A DNA stretch of 64,000 bases from Allorhodoferax sp032337135 (lineage in GTDB: Bacteria; Pseudomonadota; Gammaproteobacteria; Burkholderiales; Burkholderiaceae_C): assembly GCF_032337135.1 (NCBI RefSeq), contig NZ_JAVXZZ010000001.1, positions 620,001-684,000 on the forward strand, given 5' to 3'. The notes beneath the pieces are model-generated. The model ran no database searches, was not told where the DNA came from, and worked only from the letters and a program-made list of their open reading frames with translations. The position numbers were made by a program, and so were the translations under genes. Shown here piece after piece: positions 1 through 7,262 of the stretch. Every line of letters starts with the position of its first letter. Position 1 is the stretch's first letter.

Positions 1-91
1 GCTGCTCGAAGGCGGTGACCATGCCATCAGCGACTTTGGCACGCACATGCCCGCGGTGCTGGCGCACCTGGGGCTGCAACCGGCCCTCTGA
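1..91 (+). CDS. C-terminal end of a YqiA-type esterase (truncated by window edge)
   Basis: An open frame enters from the left edge (first full codon at base 2) and stops with TGA at 89-91, giving 29 residues that include LLEGGDHAISDFGTHMP. An acidic/Gly-Asp-His stretch followed by SDF near the C-terminus is typical of YqiA/UPF0227 alpha/beta hydrolases, where the His would be the catalytic base. The next gene, an RNase II family enzyme, starts about 33 bases downstream on the same strand. Only the tail is visible, so the family call rests on this short motif and on remembered gene neighbourhood. Confidence 0.6.
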   Translation, partial: LLEGGDHAISDFGTHMPAVLAHLGLQPAL

Positions 92-123
92 GCCCCCAGA
101 GCGGCAACGGCGCCCATGGGACA

Positions 124-2175
124 ATGGCGCCCATGTACGTATTGTTTGAAGACGCAGGCAAATTCCTGGCCGGGCGGTTGATGTCGGAGGCCGAAGCCTC
201 GGCGCAGGTGGAGCTGGACACGGGCAAGCGCGTGAAGGTGAAGGCGGCGCACATCATGCTTCGCTTCGAAAAGCCCTCACCTGCCGAATTCATCGCCCAG
301 GCCCAGTCGCTGGCGCAGGGCATTGAGCTCGAAATGGCCTGGGAATTCGCGCCGGAAGAGGAATTCGGCTTTGCCGATCTGGCGCGTGACTACTTCTCGG
401 CCAGCGCCCCGCTGTCCGAACAGGCGGCCATGCTGTTTCGCCTGTACGACAACCCCCACTATTTCCGCCGCGCGGGCAAGGGCCGCTTCAAGAAGGCCCC
501 CGCCGACATCATCGCGCAGGCCCTGGCTGCCATCGAGAAGAAGCGCCTGATCGGGGAGCAGATCGCTGCCTGGGCGCAGGAACTGGCCGCGGGGCGCTGC
601 CCCGAGCCGGTGCAGAGCCAGATCTTCAAGATCCTGTTCAAGCCGGACAAGAATGCGCCCGAGTACAAGGCCGTGGTCGACGCCGCGCGAGCCACCCAGA
701 CCGCGCCGCTGGCACTGCTGCAGAAGGCCGGCGCCATTGCCTCCCCCTACCAGTTCCACTGGAAGCGCTTCCTGTTCGAGAACTTCCCCAAGGGCACGGG
801 CTTCCCCGCCCTGACGGCTCCGCCCATTGCCGACGAGTTGCCGGTTGCTTCGGTGCAGGCCTTCTCCATCGACGACTCGCAGACCACCGAAATCGATGAT
901 GCGCTCTCGCTGCAGGGCCTGGGCACCGGCACCGTGGTGCTGGGCATCCACATCGCCGCGCCGGGCCTGGCCATTGCCCCCGGCAGCCCGGTGGACCAAC
1001 TGGGCCGCGCACGCCTGTCCACCGTGTACATGCCGGGCTACAAGATCACCATGCTGCCGGATGACGTGGTGCAGACCTACACCCTGCTGGAAGGTCGCGA
1101 CTGCCCCGCCGTGTCGCTGTACGTGACGCTGGACGAAGCTACGCTGGAGATTCAGGCCTCAGAAACCAAGCTGGAACGGGTACCGATCACCTGGAACCTG
1201 CGCCACGACCAGCTCGACAGCCTGGTCACGGAAAGCTGGCTCACCGGGGCAGACGTTTCCAATGAAACCGGCCACCAGCCCGCATGGGAATTGCGTGAGC
1301 AGCTATCATTTTTGTATCGACTGGCAAAAGACCTCAAAGCCAAGCGCGAGGTGGTGCGGGGCAAGCCCGAAACCTTCAATCGCCCGGACTACAACTTCCG
1401 CCTGATGGAGAACATGGGGCATGAGCCAGACGGCAGCGAGACCGTGCACATCTCGGTACGCCAGCGCGGCGCACCGCTGGACCTGATCGTGGCCGAGGCC
1501 ATGATCCTGGCCAACAGCACCTGGGGCAGTTGGCTTGCCGAACTGGGTGTGCCGGGCATCTACCGCAGCCAGGCCTCATTGGCGCCGGGTGTCAAGGTGC
1601 GCATGGGCACCAAAGCCCTGCCCCACGCCGGCATCGGCGTGAAGAGCTATGCCTGGAGCACCTCGCCCCTGCGCCGATACACCGACCTCGTGAACCAGTG
1701 GCAGATCATTGCCTGTGCCCGGCACGGCAAGACCGCGGCCCTGGTGGCGCCGTTCAAGCCGAAAGACGCCGAACTCTTCGGCATCATCAGCAGCTTCGAC
1801 GCCGCCTACACCGCCTACAACGGCTACCAGTCCGGCATGGAACGTTTCTGGACCCTGCGCTACGTGCAGCAGCATGGCCTGACCGAGCTGGAAGCGACGG
1901 TATTCAAGGACAACATGGTGCGCGCCGACAGCATCCCGCTGGTGCTGCCGGTGGTCGGCGCACAAGGCCTGCCGCGCGGAGCCCGCGTGAAGGTGCGCCT
2001 GGGAGACATCGACCTCATCACGCTGGATGTGCATGGCACGGTAGTGGAACGCCTCGACGCCACCGCCGAGCCGGTGAGCGACGATGCCGAGGACGACGAG
2101 GAGGTGGCCGGACCCATCGCCATCGCGGTAGACATGAGCGAGGGCTCCGAGTCGCCCGATAATCCTGCTCCGTGA
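124..2175 (+). CDS. rnb: RNase II family exoribonuclease (RNB domain)
   Basis: A 683-residue protein of the RNase II/R superfamily, which degrades RNA processively from the 3' end. The RNB catalytic domain runs from about residue 245 to 560. It opens with the acidic metal-binding motif SIDDSQTTEIDDALS (about 247), and SPLRRYTD near residue 515 is the usual closing motif. The length is close to RNase II (about 640) and well below RNase R (over 750). The ATG at 124 gives the longest frame; the ATG at 133 (MYVLFEDAGKF) is an equally likely start, and neither has a clear Shine-Dalgarno. The stop overlaps the next gene's GTG by 4 bases, so the two are probably translationally coupled. Residues about 381-400 are encoded by a copy of the dispersed repeat described separately. 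Confidence 0.9.
   Translation: MAPMYVLFEDAGKFLAGRLMSEAEASAQVELDTGKRVKVKAAHIMLRFEKPSPAEFIAQAQSLAQGIELEMAWEFAPEEEFGFADLARDYFSASAPLSEQAAMLFRLYDNPHYFRRAGKGRFKKAPADIIAQALAAIEKKRLIGEQIAAWAQELAAGRCPEPVQSQIFKILFKPDKNAPEYKAVVDAARATQTAPLALLQKAGAIASPYQFHWKRFLFENFPKGTGFPALTAPPIADELPVASVQAFSIDDSQTTEIDDALSLQGLGTGTVVLGIHIAAPGLAIAPGSPVDQLGRARLSTVYMPGYKITMLPDDVVQTYTLLEGRDCPAVSLYVTLDEATLEIQASETKLERVPITWNLRHDQLDSLVTESWLTGADVSNETGHQPAWELREQLSFLYRLAKDLKAKREVVRGKPETFNRPDYNFRLMENMGHEPDGSETVHISVRQRGAPLDLIVAEAMILANSTWGSWLAELGVPGIYRSQASLAPGVKVRMGTKALPHAGIGVKSYAWSTSPLRRYTDLVNQWQIIACARHGKTAALVAPFKPKDAELFGIISSFDAAYTAYNGYQSGMERFWTLRYVQQHGLTELEATVFKDNMVRADSIPLVLPVVGAQGLPRGARVKVRLGDIDLITLDVHGTVVERLDATAEPVSDDAEDDEEVAGPIAIAVDMSEGSESPDNPAP
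1264..1322 (-). repeat. Dispersed repeat copy inside the RNase II gene
   Basis: Read on the minus strand this stretch runs from a GATACAAAAA-like end through ATAGCTGCTCACGCA to CATGCGGGCTGGTGGCC. It closely matches the copy after the ABC exporter gene (48291-48341), which has ATAGCTGCTCACGCAATG. It lies in frame in the gene for the RNase II family enzyme, covering about 20 codons without a stop or frameshift. Confidence 0.6.
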
Positions 2176-3032
2176 AACTGCGCCGACTCTCCCCCCTGCA
2201 GTGGGCACTGACCATCTCGGTGGCGGTGCACGCCCTGCTGCTGACCATCCGCTTCGTGGACCCGGAGCGCTTCGACCGGGTGTTCCAGGACACGCCGCTC
2301 GAAGTGATCCTGGTCAACGCGCGCACCAACGAAAAGCCCGATGCGAAGGCGAAAGCCATTGCCCAGGCCACGCTGGTGGGCGGCGGGGACGCGGAAAAAG
2401 GCCGCGCGACCAGCCCGCTGCCGCCCTCGGCCCTGGTGGATGTGGGCGATGCAGTGCAAGACGAGACACAGCGCAAGTTGCAGCAGCTGCACGATCAGCA
2501 GATGCTGCTGCTGTCACAGCTCAAGAGCCAGCTGGCGGCCCTGCCCCCGCGCGACCCTTCGCAGCCCATGACCGCCGAAGAGCGGGATCGGGAGGAAAAG
2601 CGCAAGCAGCTGATCAAGACACTGGCCGAGATCGAGCGGCGCATCAACACCGAGAATGCGCGCCCAAAGAAGCGCTACATCAGCCCCTCCACGCGCGAGG
2701 AGGTCTATGCCGTGTACTACGATGCACTGCGCCGCGCCATTGAGGACAAAGGCACCGAACAGTTCCCCACCGCCGCCGGACGCAAGCTCTATGGCGAGCT
2801 GACCATGGTCGTGACCGTGGATTCCAGGGGCCGCGTGGTCGAGACGGAAGTCGTGGAAAGCTCCGGCAACAAGGCGCTTGACCGCCAGGCCGCGCTCATC
2901 GCCCGTGCCGCCGGCCCCTTCGGCAAGTTCAGCAAGGCCATGCGCGAACGCGCGGACCAGATCGTGGTGGTGTCGCGCTTCAACTTCACCCGGGACGAGA
3001 CCCTGCAGGCCAACGTCTCGGCAGCCCAATGA
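2172..3032 (+). CDS. TonB-like envelope protein
   Basis: A 286-residue protein with one N-terminal membrane anchor (residues about 8-27, hydrophobic, after MKLRRLSP). A polar, Glu/Lys/Gln-rich periplasmic segment that probably forms coiled coil follows (about 90-165). The C-terminal domain resembles TonB C-terminal domains (YGELTMVVTVDSRGRVVETEV, then a conserved VVESSG-type turn). Proteins of this build transmit energy or tether envelope components. No exbB/exbD or receptor gene is nearby, so a classical TonB role cannot be claimed. The GTG start overlaps the previous stop (GTGA), and its own stop overlaps the mtgA start (ATGA), which places it in the middle of a coupled operon. Confidence 0.75.
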   Translation: MKLRRLSPLQWALTISVAVHALLLTIRFVDPERFDRVFQDTPLEVILVNARTNEKPDAKAKAIAQATLVGGGDAEKGRATSPLPPSALVDVGDAVQDETQRKLQQLHDQQMLLLSQLKSQLAALPPRDPSQPMTAEERDREEKRKQLIKTLAEIERRINTENARPKKRYISPSTREEVYAVYYDALRRAIEDKGTEQFPTAAGRKLYGELTMVVTVDSRGRVVETEVVESSGNKALDRQAALIARAAGPFGKFSKAMRERADQIVVVSRFNFTRDETLQANVSAAQ

Positions 3033-3766
3033 GGAGCATGCTGCGTTGGGCGGCCTGCTGTGCCGGGGCCTTGCTGCTGCTGCAGTTCTTCTTCATCGCC
3101 CGCATCGCGCTGTGGGCCGTCTGGGCGCCCGAGTCCACCACCTTCGAACGCTCCCAAGCCTGGCAGGTTGCGCAGAGCAAAGGCGGCATCCCGCCCTGGC
3201 GCCAACAGTGGGTGCCCTACAGCAACATTTCCAACCACCTCAAGCGCGCCGTCATTGCCTCCGAGGACGACGCCTTTGCCGACCATGACGGCGTGAACTG
3301 GGACGCCATCGAGAAGGCCTGGGAAAAGAATGCCAAGGCAGAGAAGAAGGCCGAGGCCCGCCCCAGCCCCACCAATGGCAAGCCTACCAAGCCGCCCAAG
3401 GTCGTGGGGGGCTCCACCATCACCCAGCAATTGGCCAAGAACCTGTTCCTGTCGGGTGAGCGCACCCTGCTGCGCAAGGCTCAGGAGTTCGTATTGACCA
3501 TGAGCCTGGAGCTGCTGCTGTCCAAGGAACGCATCTTGGAAATCTACCTCAACCACGTGGAGTGGGGTGAAGGGGTCTTTGGTGCCCAGGCTGCGGCCCA
3601 GCACTATTTCCGCAAGAACGCGGCGCAACTCAGCGCCTATGAGGCGGCCCGCCTGGCCGTGATGCTGCCGCGGCCCAAGTACTTCGAGAAGCTGCCCAAT
3701 TCCGCCTACCTGAGCGGGCGTGCCGAAGTCATCGTGGCGCGCATGCCCTCGGCACAGCTGCCTTGA
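3029..3766 (+). CDS. mtgA: Monofunctional biosynthetic peptidoglycan glycosyltransferase
   Basis: A 245-residue GT51 transglycosylase that polymerises lipid II into glycan strands at the outer face of the inner membrane. One N-terminal membrane segment (about residues 5-30) is followed by the GT51 domain. Visible family motifs are the catalytic-Glu block VIASEDDAFADHDG, then GGSTITQQLAKNLFLSGER, the KAQEF block and the E-ILEIYLNHVEWGEGVFG block. It lacks the transpeptidase domain of bifunctional PBPs. The region between the motifs carries a Lys/Pro-rich insert (KAEARPSPTNGKPTKPPK). The start at 3029 overlaps the preceding stop; ATG 3038 is an alternative that sits very close behind GAGGAG. 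Confidence 0.95.
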   Translation: MRSMLRWAACCAGALLLLQFFFIARIALWAVWAPESTTFERSQAWQVAQSKGGIPPWRQQWVPYSNISNHLKRAVIASEDDAFADHDGVNWDAIEKAWEKNAKAEKKAEARPSPTNGKPTKPPKVVGGSTITQQLAKNLFLSGERTLLRKAQEFVLTMSLELLLSKERILEIYLNHVEWGEGVFGAQAAAQHYFRKNAAQLSAYEAARLAVMLPRPKYFEKLPNSAYLSGRAEVIVARMPSAQLP

Positions 3767-3833
3767 CCCATCGTGCTGGGGAGGCCTCTCCACAGGCCTC
3801 TGCCACGCGCCAGCCTCTGTATGATGCCCGCCC

Positions 3834-4445
3834 ATGCTTGCCAAGTTAATGAGTCTCTTCCTGCTTGGCCTGATCCGGGTACTGACCGGCGCACAGGCGC
3901 GCTGGTACGGCTGCCCGCCCAAGGCCGAGCAGCGCATCTATTTCGCCAACCACCAGAGCCACGCCGACCTGGTGATGATCTGGGCGGCCTTGCCCAAGGA
4001 ATTGCGCGCCGTGACGCGCGCCATCGCTGCCAAGGACTATTGGACCAAGACCCCGTTCAAGCTGTGGCTCACCACGGCGGTGTTCAACGTCATCTACGTC
4101 TCGCGCGACCGCAGCAGCGATGAGGACCCGTTGGAGCCCCTGCTGGAAGCGCTGGAGAACGGCGACTCCATCATCCTGTTTCCCGAAGGCACCCGTGGCC
4201 ATGCCGAGGAACCTGCGGCCTTCAAGGCTGGGCTCTACAACCTCGCCACCCGCTACCCCAAGGCGGTGCTGATTCCGACCTGGATCAACAACGTGCAGCA
4301 TGTGCTGCCCAAGGGTGAAGTGGTGCCGGTGCCGGTGCTGTGTTCGGTGACCTTCGGTGCACCGATGCAGGTGGAAGAAGGTGAGGACCACCGCCAGTTC
4401 GCCGACCGCGCCCGCCGCGCCGTGATCGCATTGCGTGACGTGTAA
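3834..4445 (+). CDS. 1-acyl-sn-glycerol-3-phosphate acyltransferase-like protein (PlsC family)
   Basis: A 203-residue acyltransferase of the PlsC/LPLAT family, expected to move an acyl chain onto lysophosphatidate or a related lysolipid at the membrane. The catalytic H-x4-D motif is NHQSHAD (near residue 40) and the substrate-binding block is FPEGTRG (about residue 117). An N-terminal hydrophobic stretch (LMSLFLLGLIRVLTG) anchors it. The gene ends 12 bases before a CdsA-like gene, so the pair covers two consecutive steps of CDP-diacylglycerol synthesis. Housekeeping plsC is probably elsewhere; paired copies like this are usually secondary paralogues (inference). Confidence 0.85.
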   Translation: MLAKLMSLFLLGLIRVLTGAQARWYGCPPKAEQRIYFANHQSHADLVMIWAALPKELRAVTRAIAAKDYWTKTPFKLWLTTAVFNVIYVSRDRSSDEDPLEPLLEALENGDSIILFPEGTRGHAEEPAAFKAGLYNLATRYPKAVLIPTWINNVQHVLPKGEVVPVPVLCSVTFGAPMQVEEGEDHRQFADRARRAVIALRDV

Positions 4446-4457
4446 GGAACGGCCACC

Positions 4458-5447
4458 ATGTACCACTACATCAAGGACCTGACCCCCTTCCAGCAAGTGG
4501 GGGTACTCTTCATCATCGTTTTTGGCCTGCTGCTGGTCGGCAGCATCTGGGCGTTCGTGCTGTCGATCCGCGAGCACGACGACCCCGAGGAGGCACTGCG
4601 CTGGCGTGAGGGGGTGAATGAAATCAGCACCATGCTGCGCATCTCCTGGGTGATGATGCTGGGCTTCTGGGTGTGCTGGATTTCAGGCAAGGGGGTTGCC
4701 TTGACCCTCTTCGGCTTGCTCTCCTTCCTGGGCTTGCGCGAATTCCTTACCCTGTCGCCCACCCGCCGGGGCGACCACCGCAGTCTCGTGCTGGCGTTCT
4801 TCGTGGTGCTGCCGGCACAGTACTGGCTCATTGCCAGCGAGCACTTCGACATGTTTGCCGTTTTCGTGCCGGTGTACGTATTCCTGGCCCTGCCACTGGC
4901 CAGTGCGCTGGCCAACGACCCCACGCGCTTTCTCGAACGCAATGCCAAACTGCAATGGGGCATCATGGTCTGCATCTACGGCATGAGCCATGTGCCAGCC
5001 CTGCTGCTGCTGAAGTTTCCCGGCTACGACAACAAGAATGCCTTCATGGTGTTCTTCTTCGTGCTGGTGGTGCAGACAAGCATGATCACCCAGCACTACC
5101 TCAACCGCAAGGTGGCCAAGCCGATCGCAGCGCCAGCCATCAGCACCAGCTTCAATTGGTACAGCATGTGGATGGGTGTGCTGGCAGGCAGCATTGTCGG
5201 CGGCTTGCTGGCCGGCATTACGCCCTGGGTACCGGGCACCGCCTTCGCATTCTCGTTCATTGCCTGCACGGCAGGCGCCATGGGGCATCTGGTCATGAAG
5301 GCGCTCAAGCGGGATCGCGGCATTCCCAGTTGGGGGCCAAAGGTGGCTTCGGTGACCGGGGCCGGCGGCCTGCTCAACCGGGTGGACGCGCTGTGCTTCG
5401 CGGCACCGGTGTTCTTCCATTCGGCCAAATGGTACTTCGACATCTGA
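4458..5447 (+). CDS. CdsA-like phosphatidate cytidylyltransferase with altered signature
   Basis: A 329-residue multi-pass membrane protein with about eight hydrophobic segments. The C-terminal region aligns with the CDP-diglyceride synthetase signature: LKRDRGIPSWG followed by TGAGGLLNRVDAL. In typical CdsA this block reads KR-x4-KD, then HGG and DRxDS. Here the KD pair is PS, the His of HGG is Ala, and the first Asp of DRxD is Asn; the final Asp is kept. Its placement directly after a PlsC-family gene supports a phospholipid role, but the substitutions leave catalytic activity open. The ATG at 4458 follows AAGGAACGG. Confidence 0.75.
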   Translation: MYHYIKDLTPFQQVGVLFIIVFGLLLVGSIWAFVLSIREHDDPEEALRWREGVNEISTMLRISWVMMLGFWVCWISGKGVALTLFGLLSFLGLREFLTLSPTRRGDHRSLVLAFFVVLPAQYWLIASEHFDMFAVFVPVYVFLALPLASALANDPTRFLERNAKLQWGIMVCIYGMSHVPALLLLKFPGYDNKNAFMVFFFVLVVQTSMITQHYLNRKVAKPIAAPAISTSFNWYSMWMGVLAGSIVGGLLAGITPWVPGTAFAFSFIACTAGAMGHLVMKALKRDRGIPSWGPKVASVTGAGGLLNRVDALCFAAPVFFHSAKWYFDI

Positions 5448-5460
5448 GCGACTGCCCATG

Positions 5461-5515
5461 GTTACAGCCTATATCCCGCATAGAAACTGCGCAGGCAGTT
5501 CCTGAAAACGTAGCA
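5461..5515 (-). repeat. Dispersed repeat copy directly before ruvC
   Basis: On the minus strand this is GCTACGTTTTCAGGAACTGC, then CTGCGCAGTTTCTATGCGGG and a diverged tail. It shares the layout of the other copies: GCTAC, an A/T run, GAGCTGCCTGCGCA, then TGCGGGCTAGAGGCC. Its GCTAC end abuts the ruvC ATG at 5515, and no convincing Shine-Dalgarno is left between them. Confidence 0.65.
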
Positions 5516-6078
5516 TGCGCATCCTTGGCATCGACCCCGGCCTGCGCACCACCGGCTTTGGCGTGGTGGACCTCGACGCGGGTCACACCCGCTACGTGGC
5601 CAGCGGCACCATCAGCACCCTGGCGACGGAGACCCATGCCCTGCCCCAACGACTGAAGGTGCTGTTCGACGGCATCGGCGAGATCGTCGAGCGCTACCAG
5701 CCCGACTGCGCCTCGGTGGAAATCGTGTTCGTGAACGTCAACCCGCAGTCCACATTGCTGCTGGGCCAGGCCCGCGGGGCGCTGCTCACGGCCTTGGTCA
5801 ATGCAAACCTTCCGGTGCATGAATACACGGCACTGCAGATGAAACAGGCCGTGGCCGGCCACGGCCGCGCGCAGAAAAGCCAGATCCAGGAAATGGTGCG
5901 CCGCCTGCTGGGGCTGAGCGGCGTGCCCGGCACCGATGCCGCCGACGCGCTGGGTCTGGCCATCACCCATGCCCACGCCAGCAAGTCGGTCGCCCTGATT
6001 GCGCAAAGCAAGGTGGTGGTAGGGGAAGCGGCAGGACGCGGCTCCCGTGCTGCCTACCGCAACCGGCGACCTGGCTGA
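5515..6078 (+). CDS. ruvC: Holliday junction resolvase RuvC
   Basis: A 187-residue endonuclease that cuts Holliday junctions symmetrically with RuvAB during recombinational repair. The N-terminus MRILGIDPGLRTTGFG holds the first catalytic Asp (D7). The VEIVFVNVNPQST block carries the second acidic residue, and GTDAADALGLAITH near residue 140 supplies the last two Asp residues. Length is normal for the family. ruvA and ruvB are not in this window. The start codon directly abuts a dispersed repeat, so initiation may not use a Shine-Dalgarno. The gene converges with the lpxC-side transcript, with 16 bases between the two coding ends. Confidence 0.96.
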   Translation: MRILGIDPGLRTTGFGVVDLDAGHTRYVASGTISTLATETHALPQRLKVLFDGIGEIVERYQPDCASVEIVFVNVNPQSTLLLGQARGALLTALVNANLPVHEYTALQMKQAVAGHGRAQKSQIQEMVRRLLGLSGVPGTDAADALGLAITHAHASKSVALIAQSKVVVGEAAGRGSRAAYRNRRPG

Positions 6079-6094
6079 GGCGCATTCGCAGAGC

Positions 6095-6268
6095 CTACAG
6101 GCGTTCCAGGATCAGCACGCCAAAGCCCACCAGACCCGCGATCACCATCCATTTGAGGATCAGCAAGCCAAACAGCTTGAAGCGCTGCTGTCCGGTAGCC
6201 ACAAAGAACACGAAGCTCACCCCCGCCGCGATCAGCAGCAGGAAGATGATCCAGCGGAACAGCAGCAT
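6095..6268 (-). CDS. Small two-helix membrane protein, unknown function
   Basis: A 57-residue ORF, ATG at 6268 and TAG at 6095-6097. It begins MLLFRWIIFLLLIAAGVSF and ends VGFGVLILERL. Two hydrophobic helices (about residues 2-24 and 35-53) flank a short charged loop (TGQQRFK). It starts 14 bases after the lpxC stop and is probably translated from the dcw transcript. I know similar tiny membrane proteins from this place in related genomes, but no function. The regular codon use and the clear two-helix pattern argue for a real gene. Confidence 0.65.
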   Translation of the reverse strand: MLLFRWIIFLLLIAAGVSFVFFVATGQQRFKLFGLLILKWMVIAGLVGFGVLILERL

Positions 6269-6282
6269 GACGAAGCGCGGCG

Positions 6283-7206
6283 CTACCAGGCCGTGGCCAA
6301 CTGCGCAAAGCCTGCAGGAGCGGCTTTCTCGTTCTCGAACGTCACCACGTCCCAGGCGTCCTCCTGGGCCAGCAGGGCACGCAACAACTTGTTGTTGAGT
6401 GCATGGCCGGAGCGGAACGCGTGGTAGGCCGCTAGCAGGGGCTTGCCCACGATGTAGAGGTCGCCCATGGCATCGAGGATCTTGTGCTTGACGAATTCGT
6501 CGTCGTAACGCAGTCCGTCGGCGTTGAGCACCTTGTAGTCGTCCATGACGATGGCGTTGTCCAATCCGCCACCGAGGGCCAGGCCGTTGGAACGCATCAT
6601 CTCCACATCCTTGGTGAAGCCGAAGGTTCGGGCGCGGGCGATGTCACGCGAGTAGGAACCGAAACTCAGGTCGAACTCCACGAACTGGCCGGTGGAGTCC
6701 ACCGCCGGGTGCTTGAAGTCGATCTCGAAGCCCAGCTTGAAGCCATGGTAGGGCTCCAGGCGGGCCCATTTCTCGTTGGTGCCACTGCCCTCACGCACCT
6801 CCACCGTCTTGAGCAGGCGAATGAAGCGGCGCGGCGCGTTCTGCTGCTCGATGCCGGCGCTTTGCAGCAGGTAGACGAACGAGGCTGCCGATCCGTCGAG
6901 GATGGGGATTTCCTCGGCCGTGATGTCGACATAGAGATTGTCCACGCCCAGTCCGGCACAGGCCGACATCAGATGCTCGACCGTCAGCACCCGGGCAGGG
7001 CCGTTCGACAAGGTCGAGGCCAGGCGCGTGTCCGTCACCGACTCGGCCGTGGCCAGGATATCCGGCGCTTGCGGCAGATCCACGCGGCGGAACACGATGC
7101 CCGTATCGGGCGCAGCCGGGCGCAGCGTGATTTCCACCCGCTGCCCGCTGTGCAGACCGACCCCCACCGCGCGGGTGAGGGTTTTGAGAGTTCGTTGTTT
7201 GAGCAC
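6283..7206 (-). CDS. lpxC: UDP-3-O-acyl-N-acetylglucosamine deacetylase
   Basis: A 307-residue zinc amidase that performs the first committed step of lipid A synthesis in the cytoplasm. Zinc ligands are visible: His78 in TVEHLMSA, and the HKILDAMGD block (His and Asp, near residues 238-242). The general base His sits in SGHALNNK (about 265). The chosen start is a GTG giving VLKQRTLKTLTRAVGVGLHSG, which lines up with the family N-terminus. A longer ATG start at 7263, overlapping the ftsZ stop (TGATG), would add 19 unconserved residues. It is the usual last enzyme gene of the dcw cluster. Confidence 0.96.
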   Translation of the reverse strand: MLKQRTLKTLTRAVGVGLHSGQRVEITLRPAAPDTGIVFRRVDLPQAPDILATAESVTDTRLASTLSNGPARVLTVEHLMSACAGLGVDNLYVDITAEEIPILDGSAASFVYLLQSAGIEQQNAPRRFIRLLKTVEVREGSGTNEKWARLEPYHGFKLGFEIDFKHPAVDSTGQFVEFDLSFGSYSRDIARARTFGFTKDVEMMRSNGLALGGGLDNAIVMDDYKVLNADGLRYDDEFVKHKILDAMGDLYIVGKPLLAAYHAFRSGHALNNKLLRALLAQEDAWDVVTFENEKAAPAGFAQLATAW

Positions 7207-7262
7207 GGGCTGGATTTTACTGGCCAGCCCTGGCGCCCGCAGGGAACTCCATTTTTGCAGCA

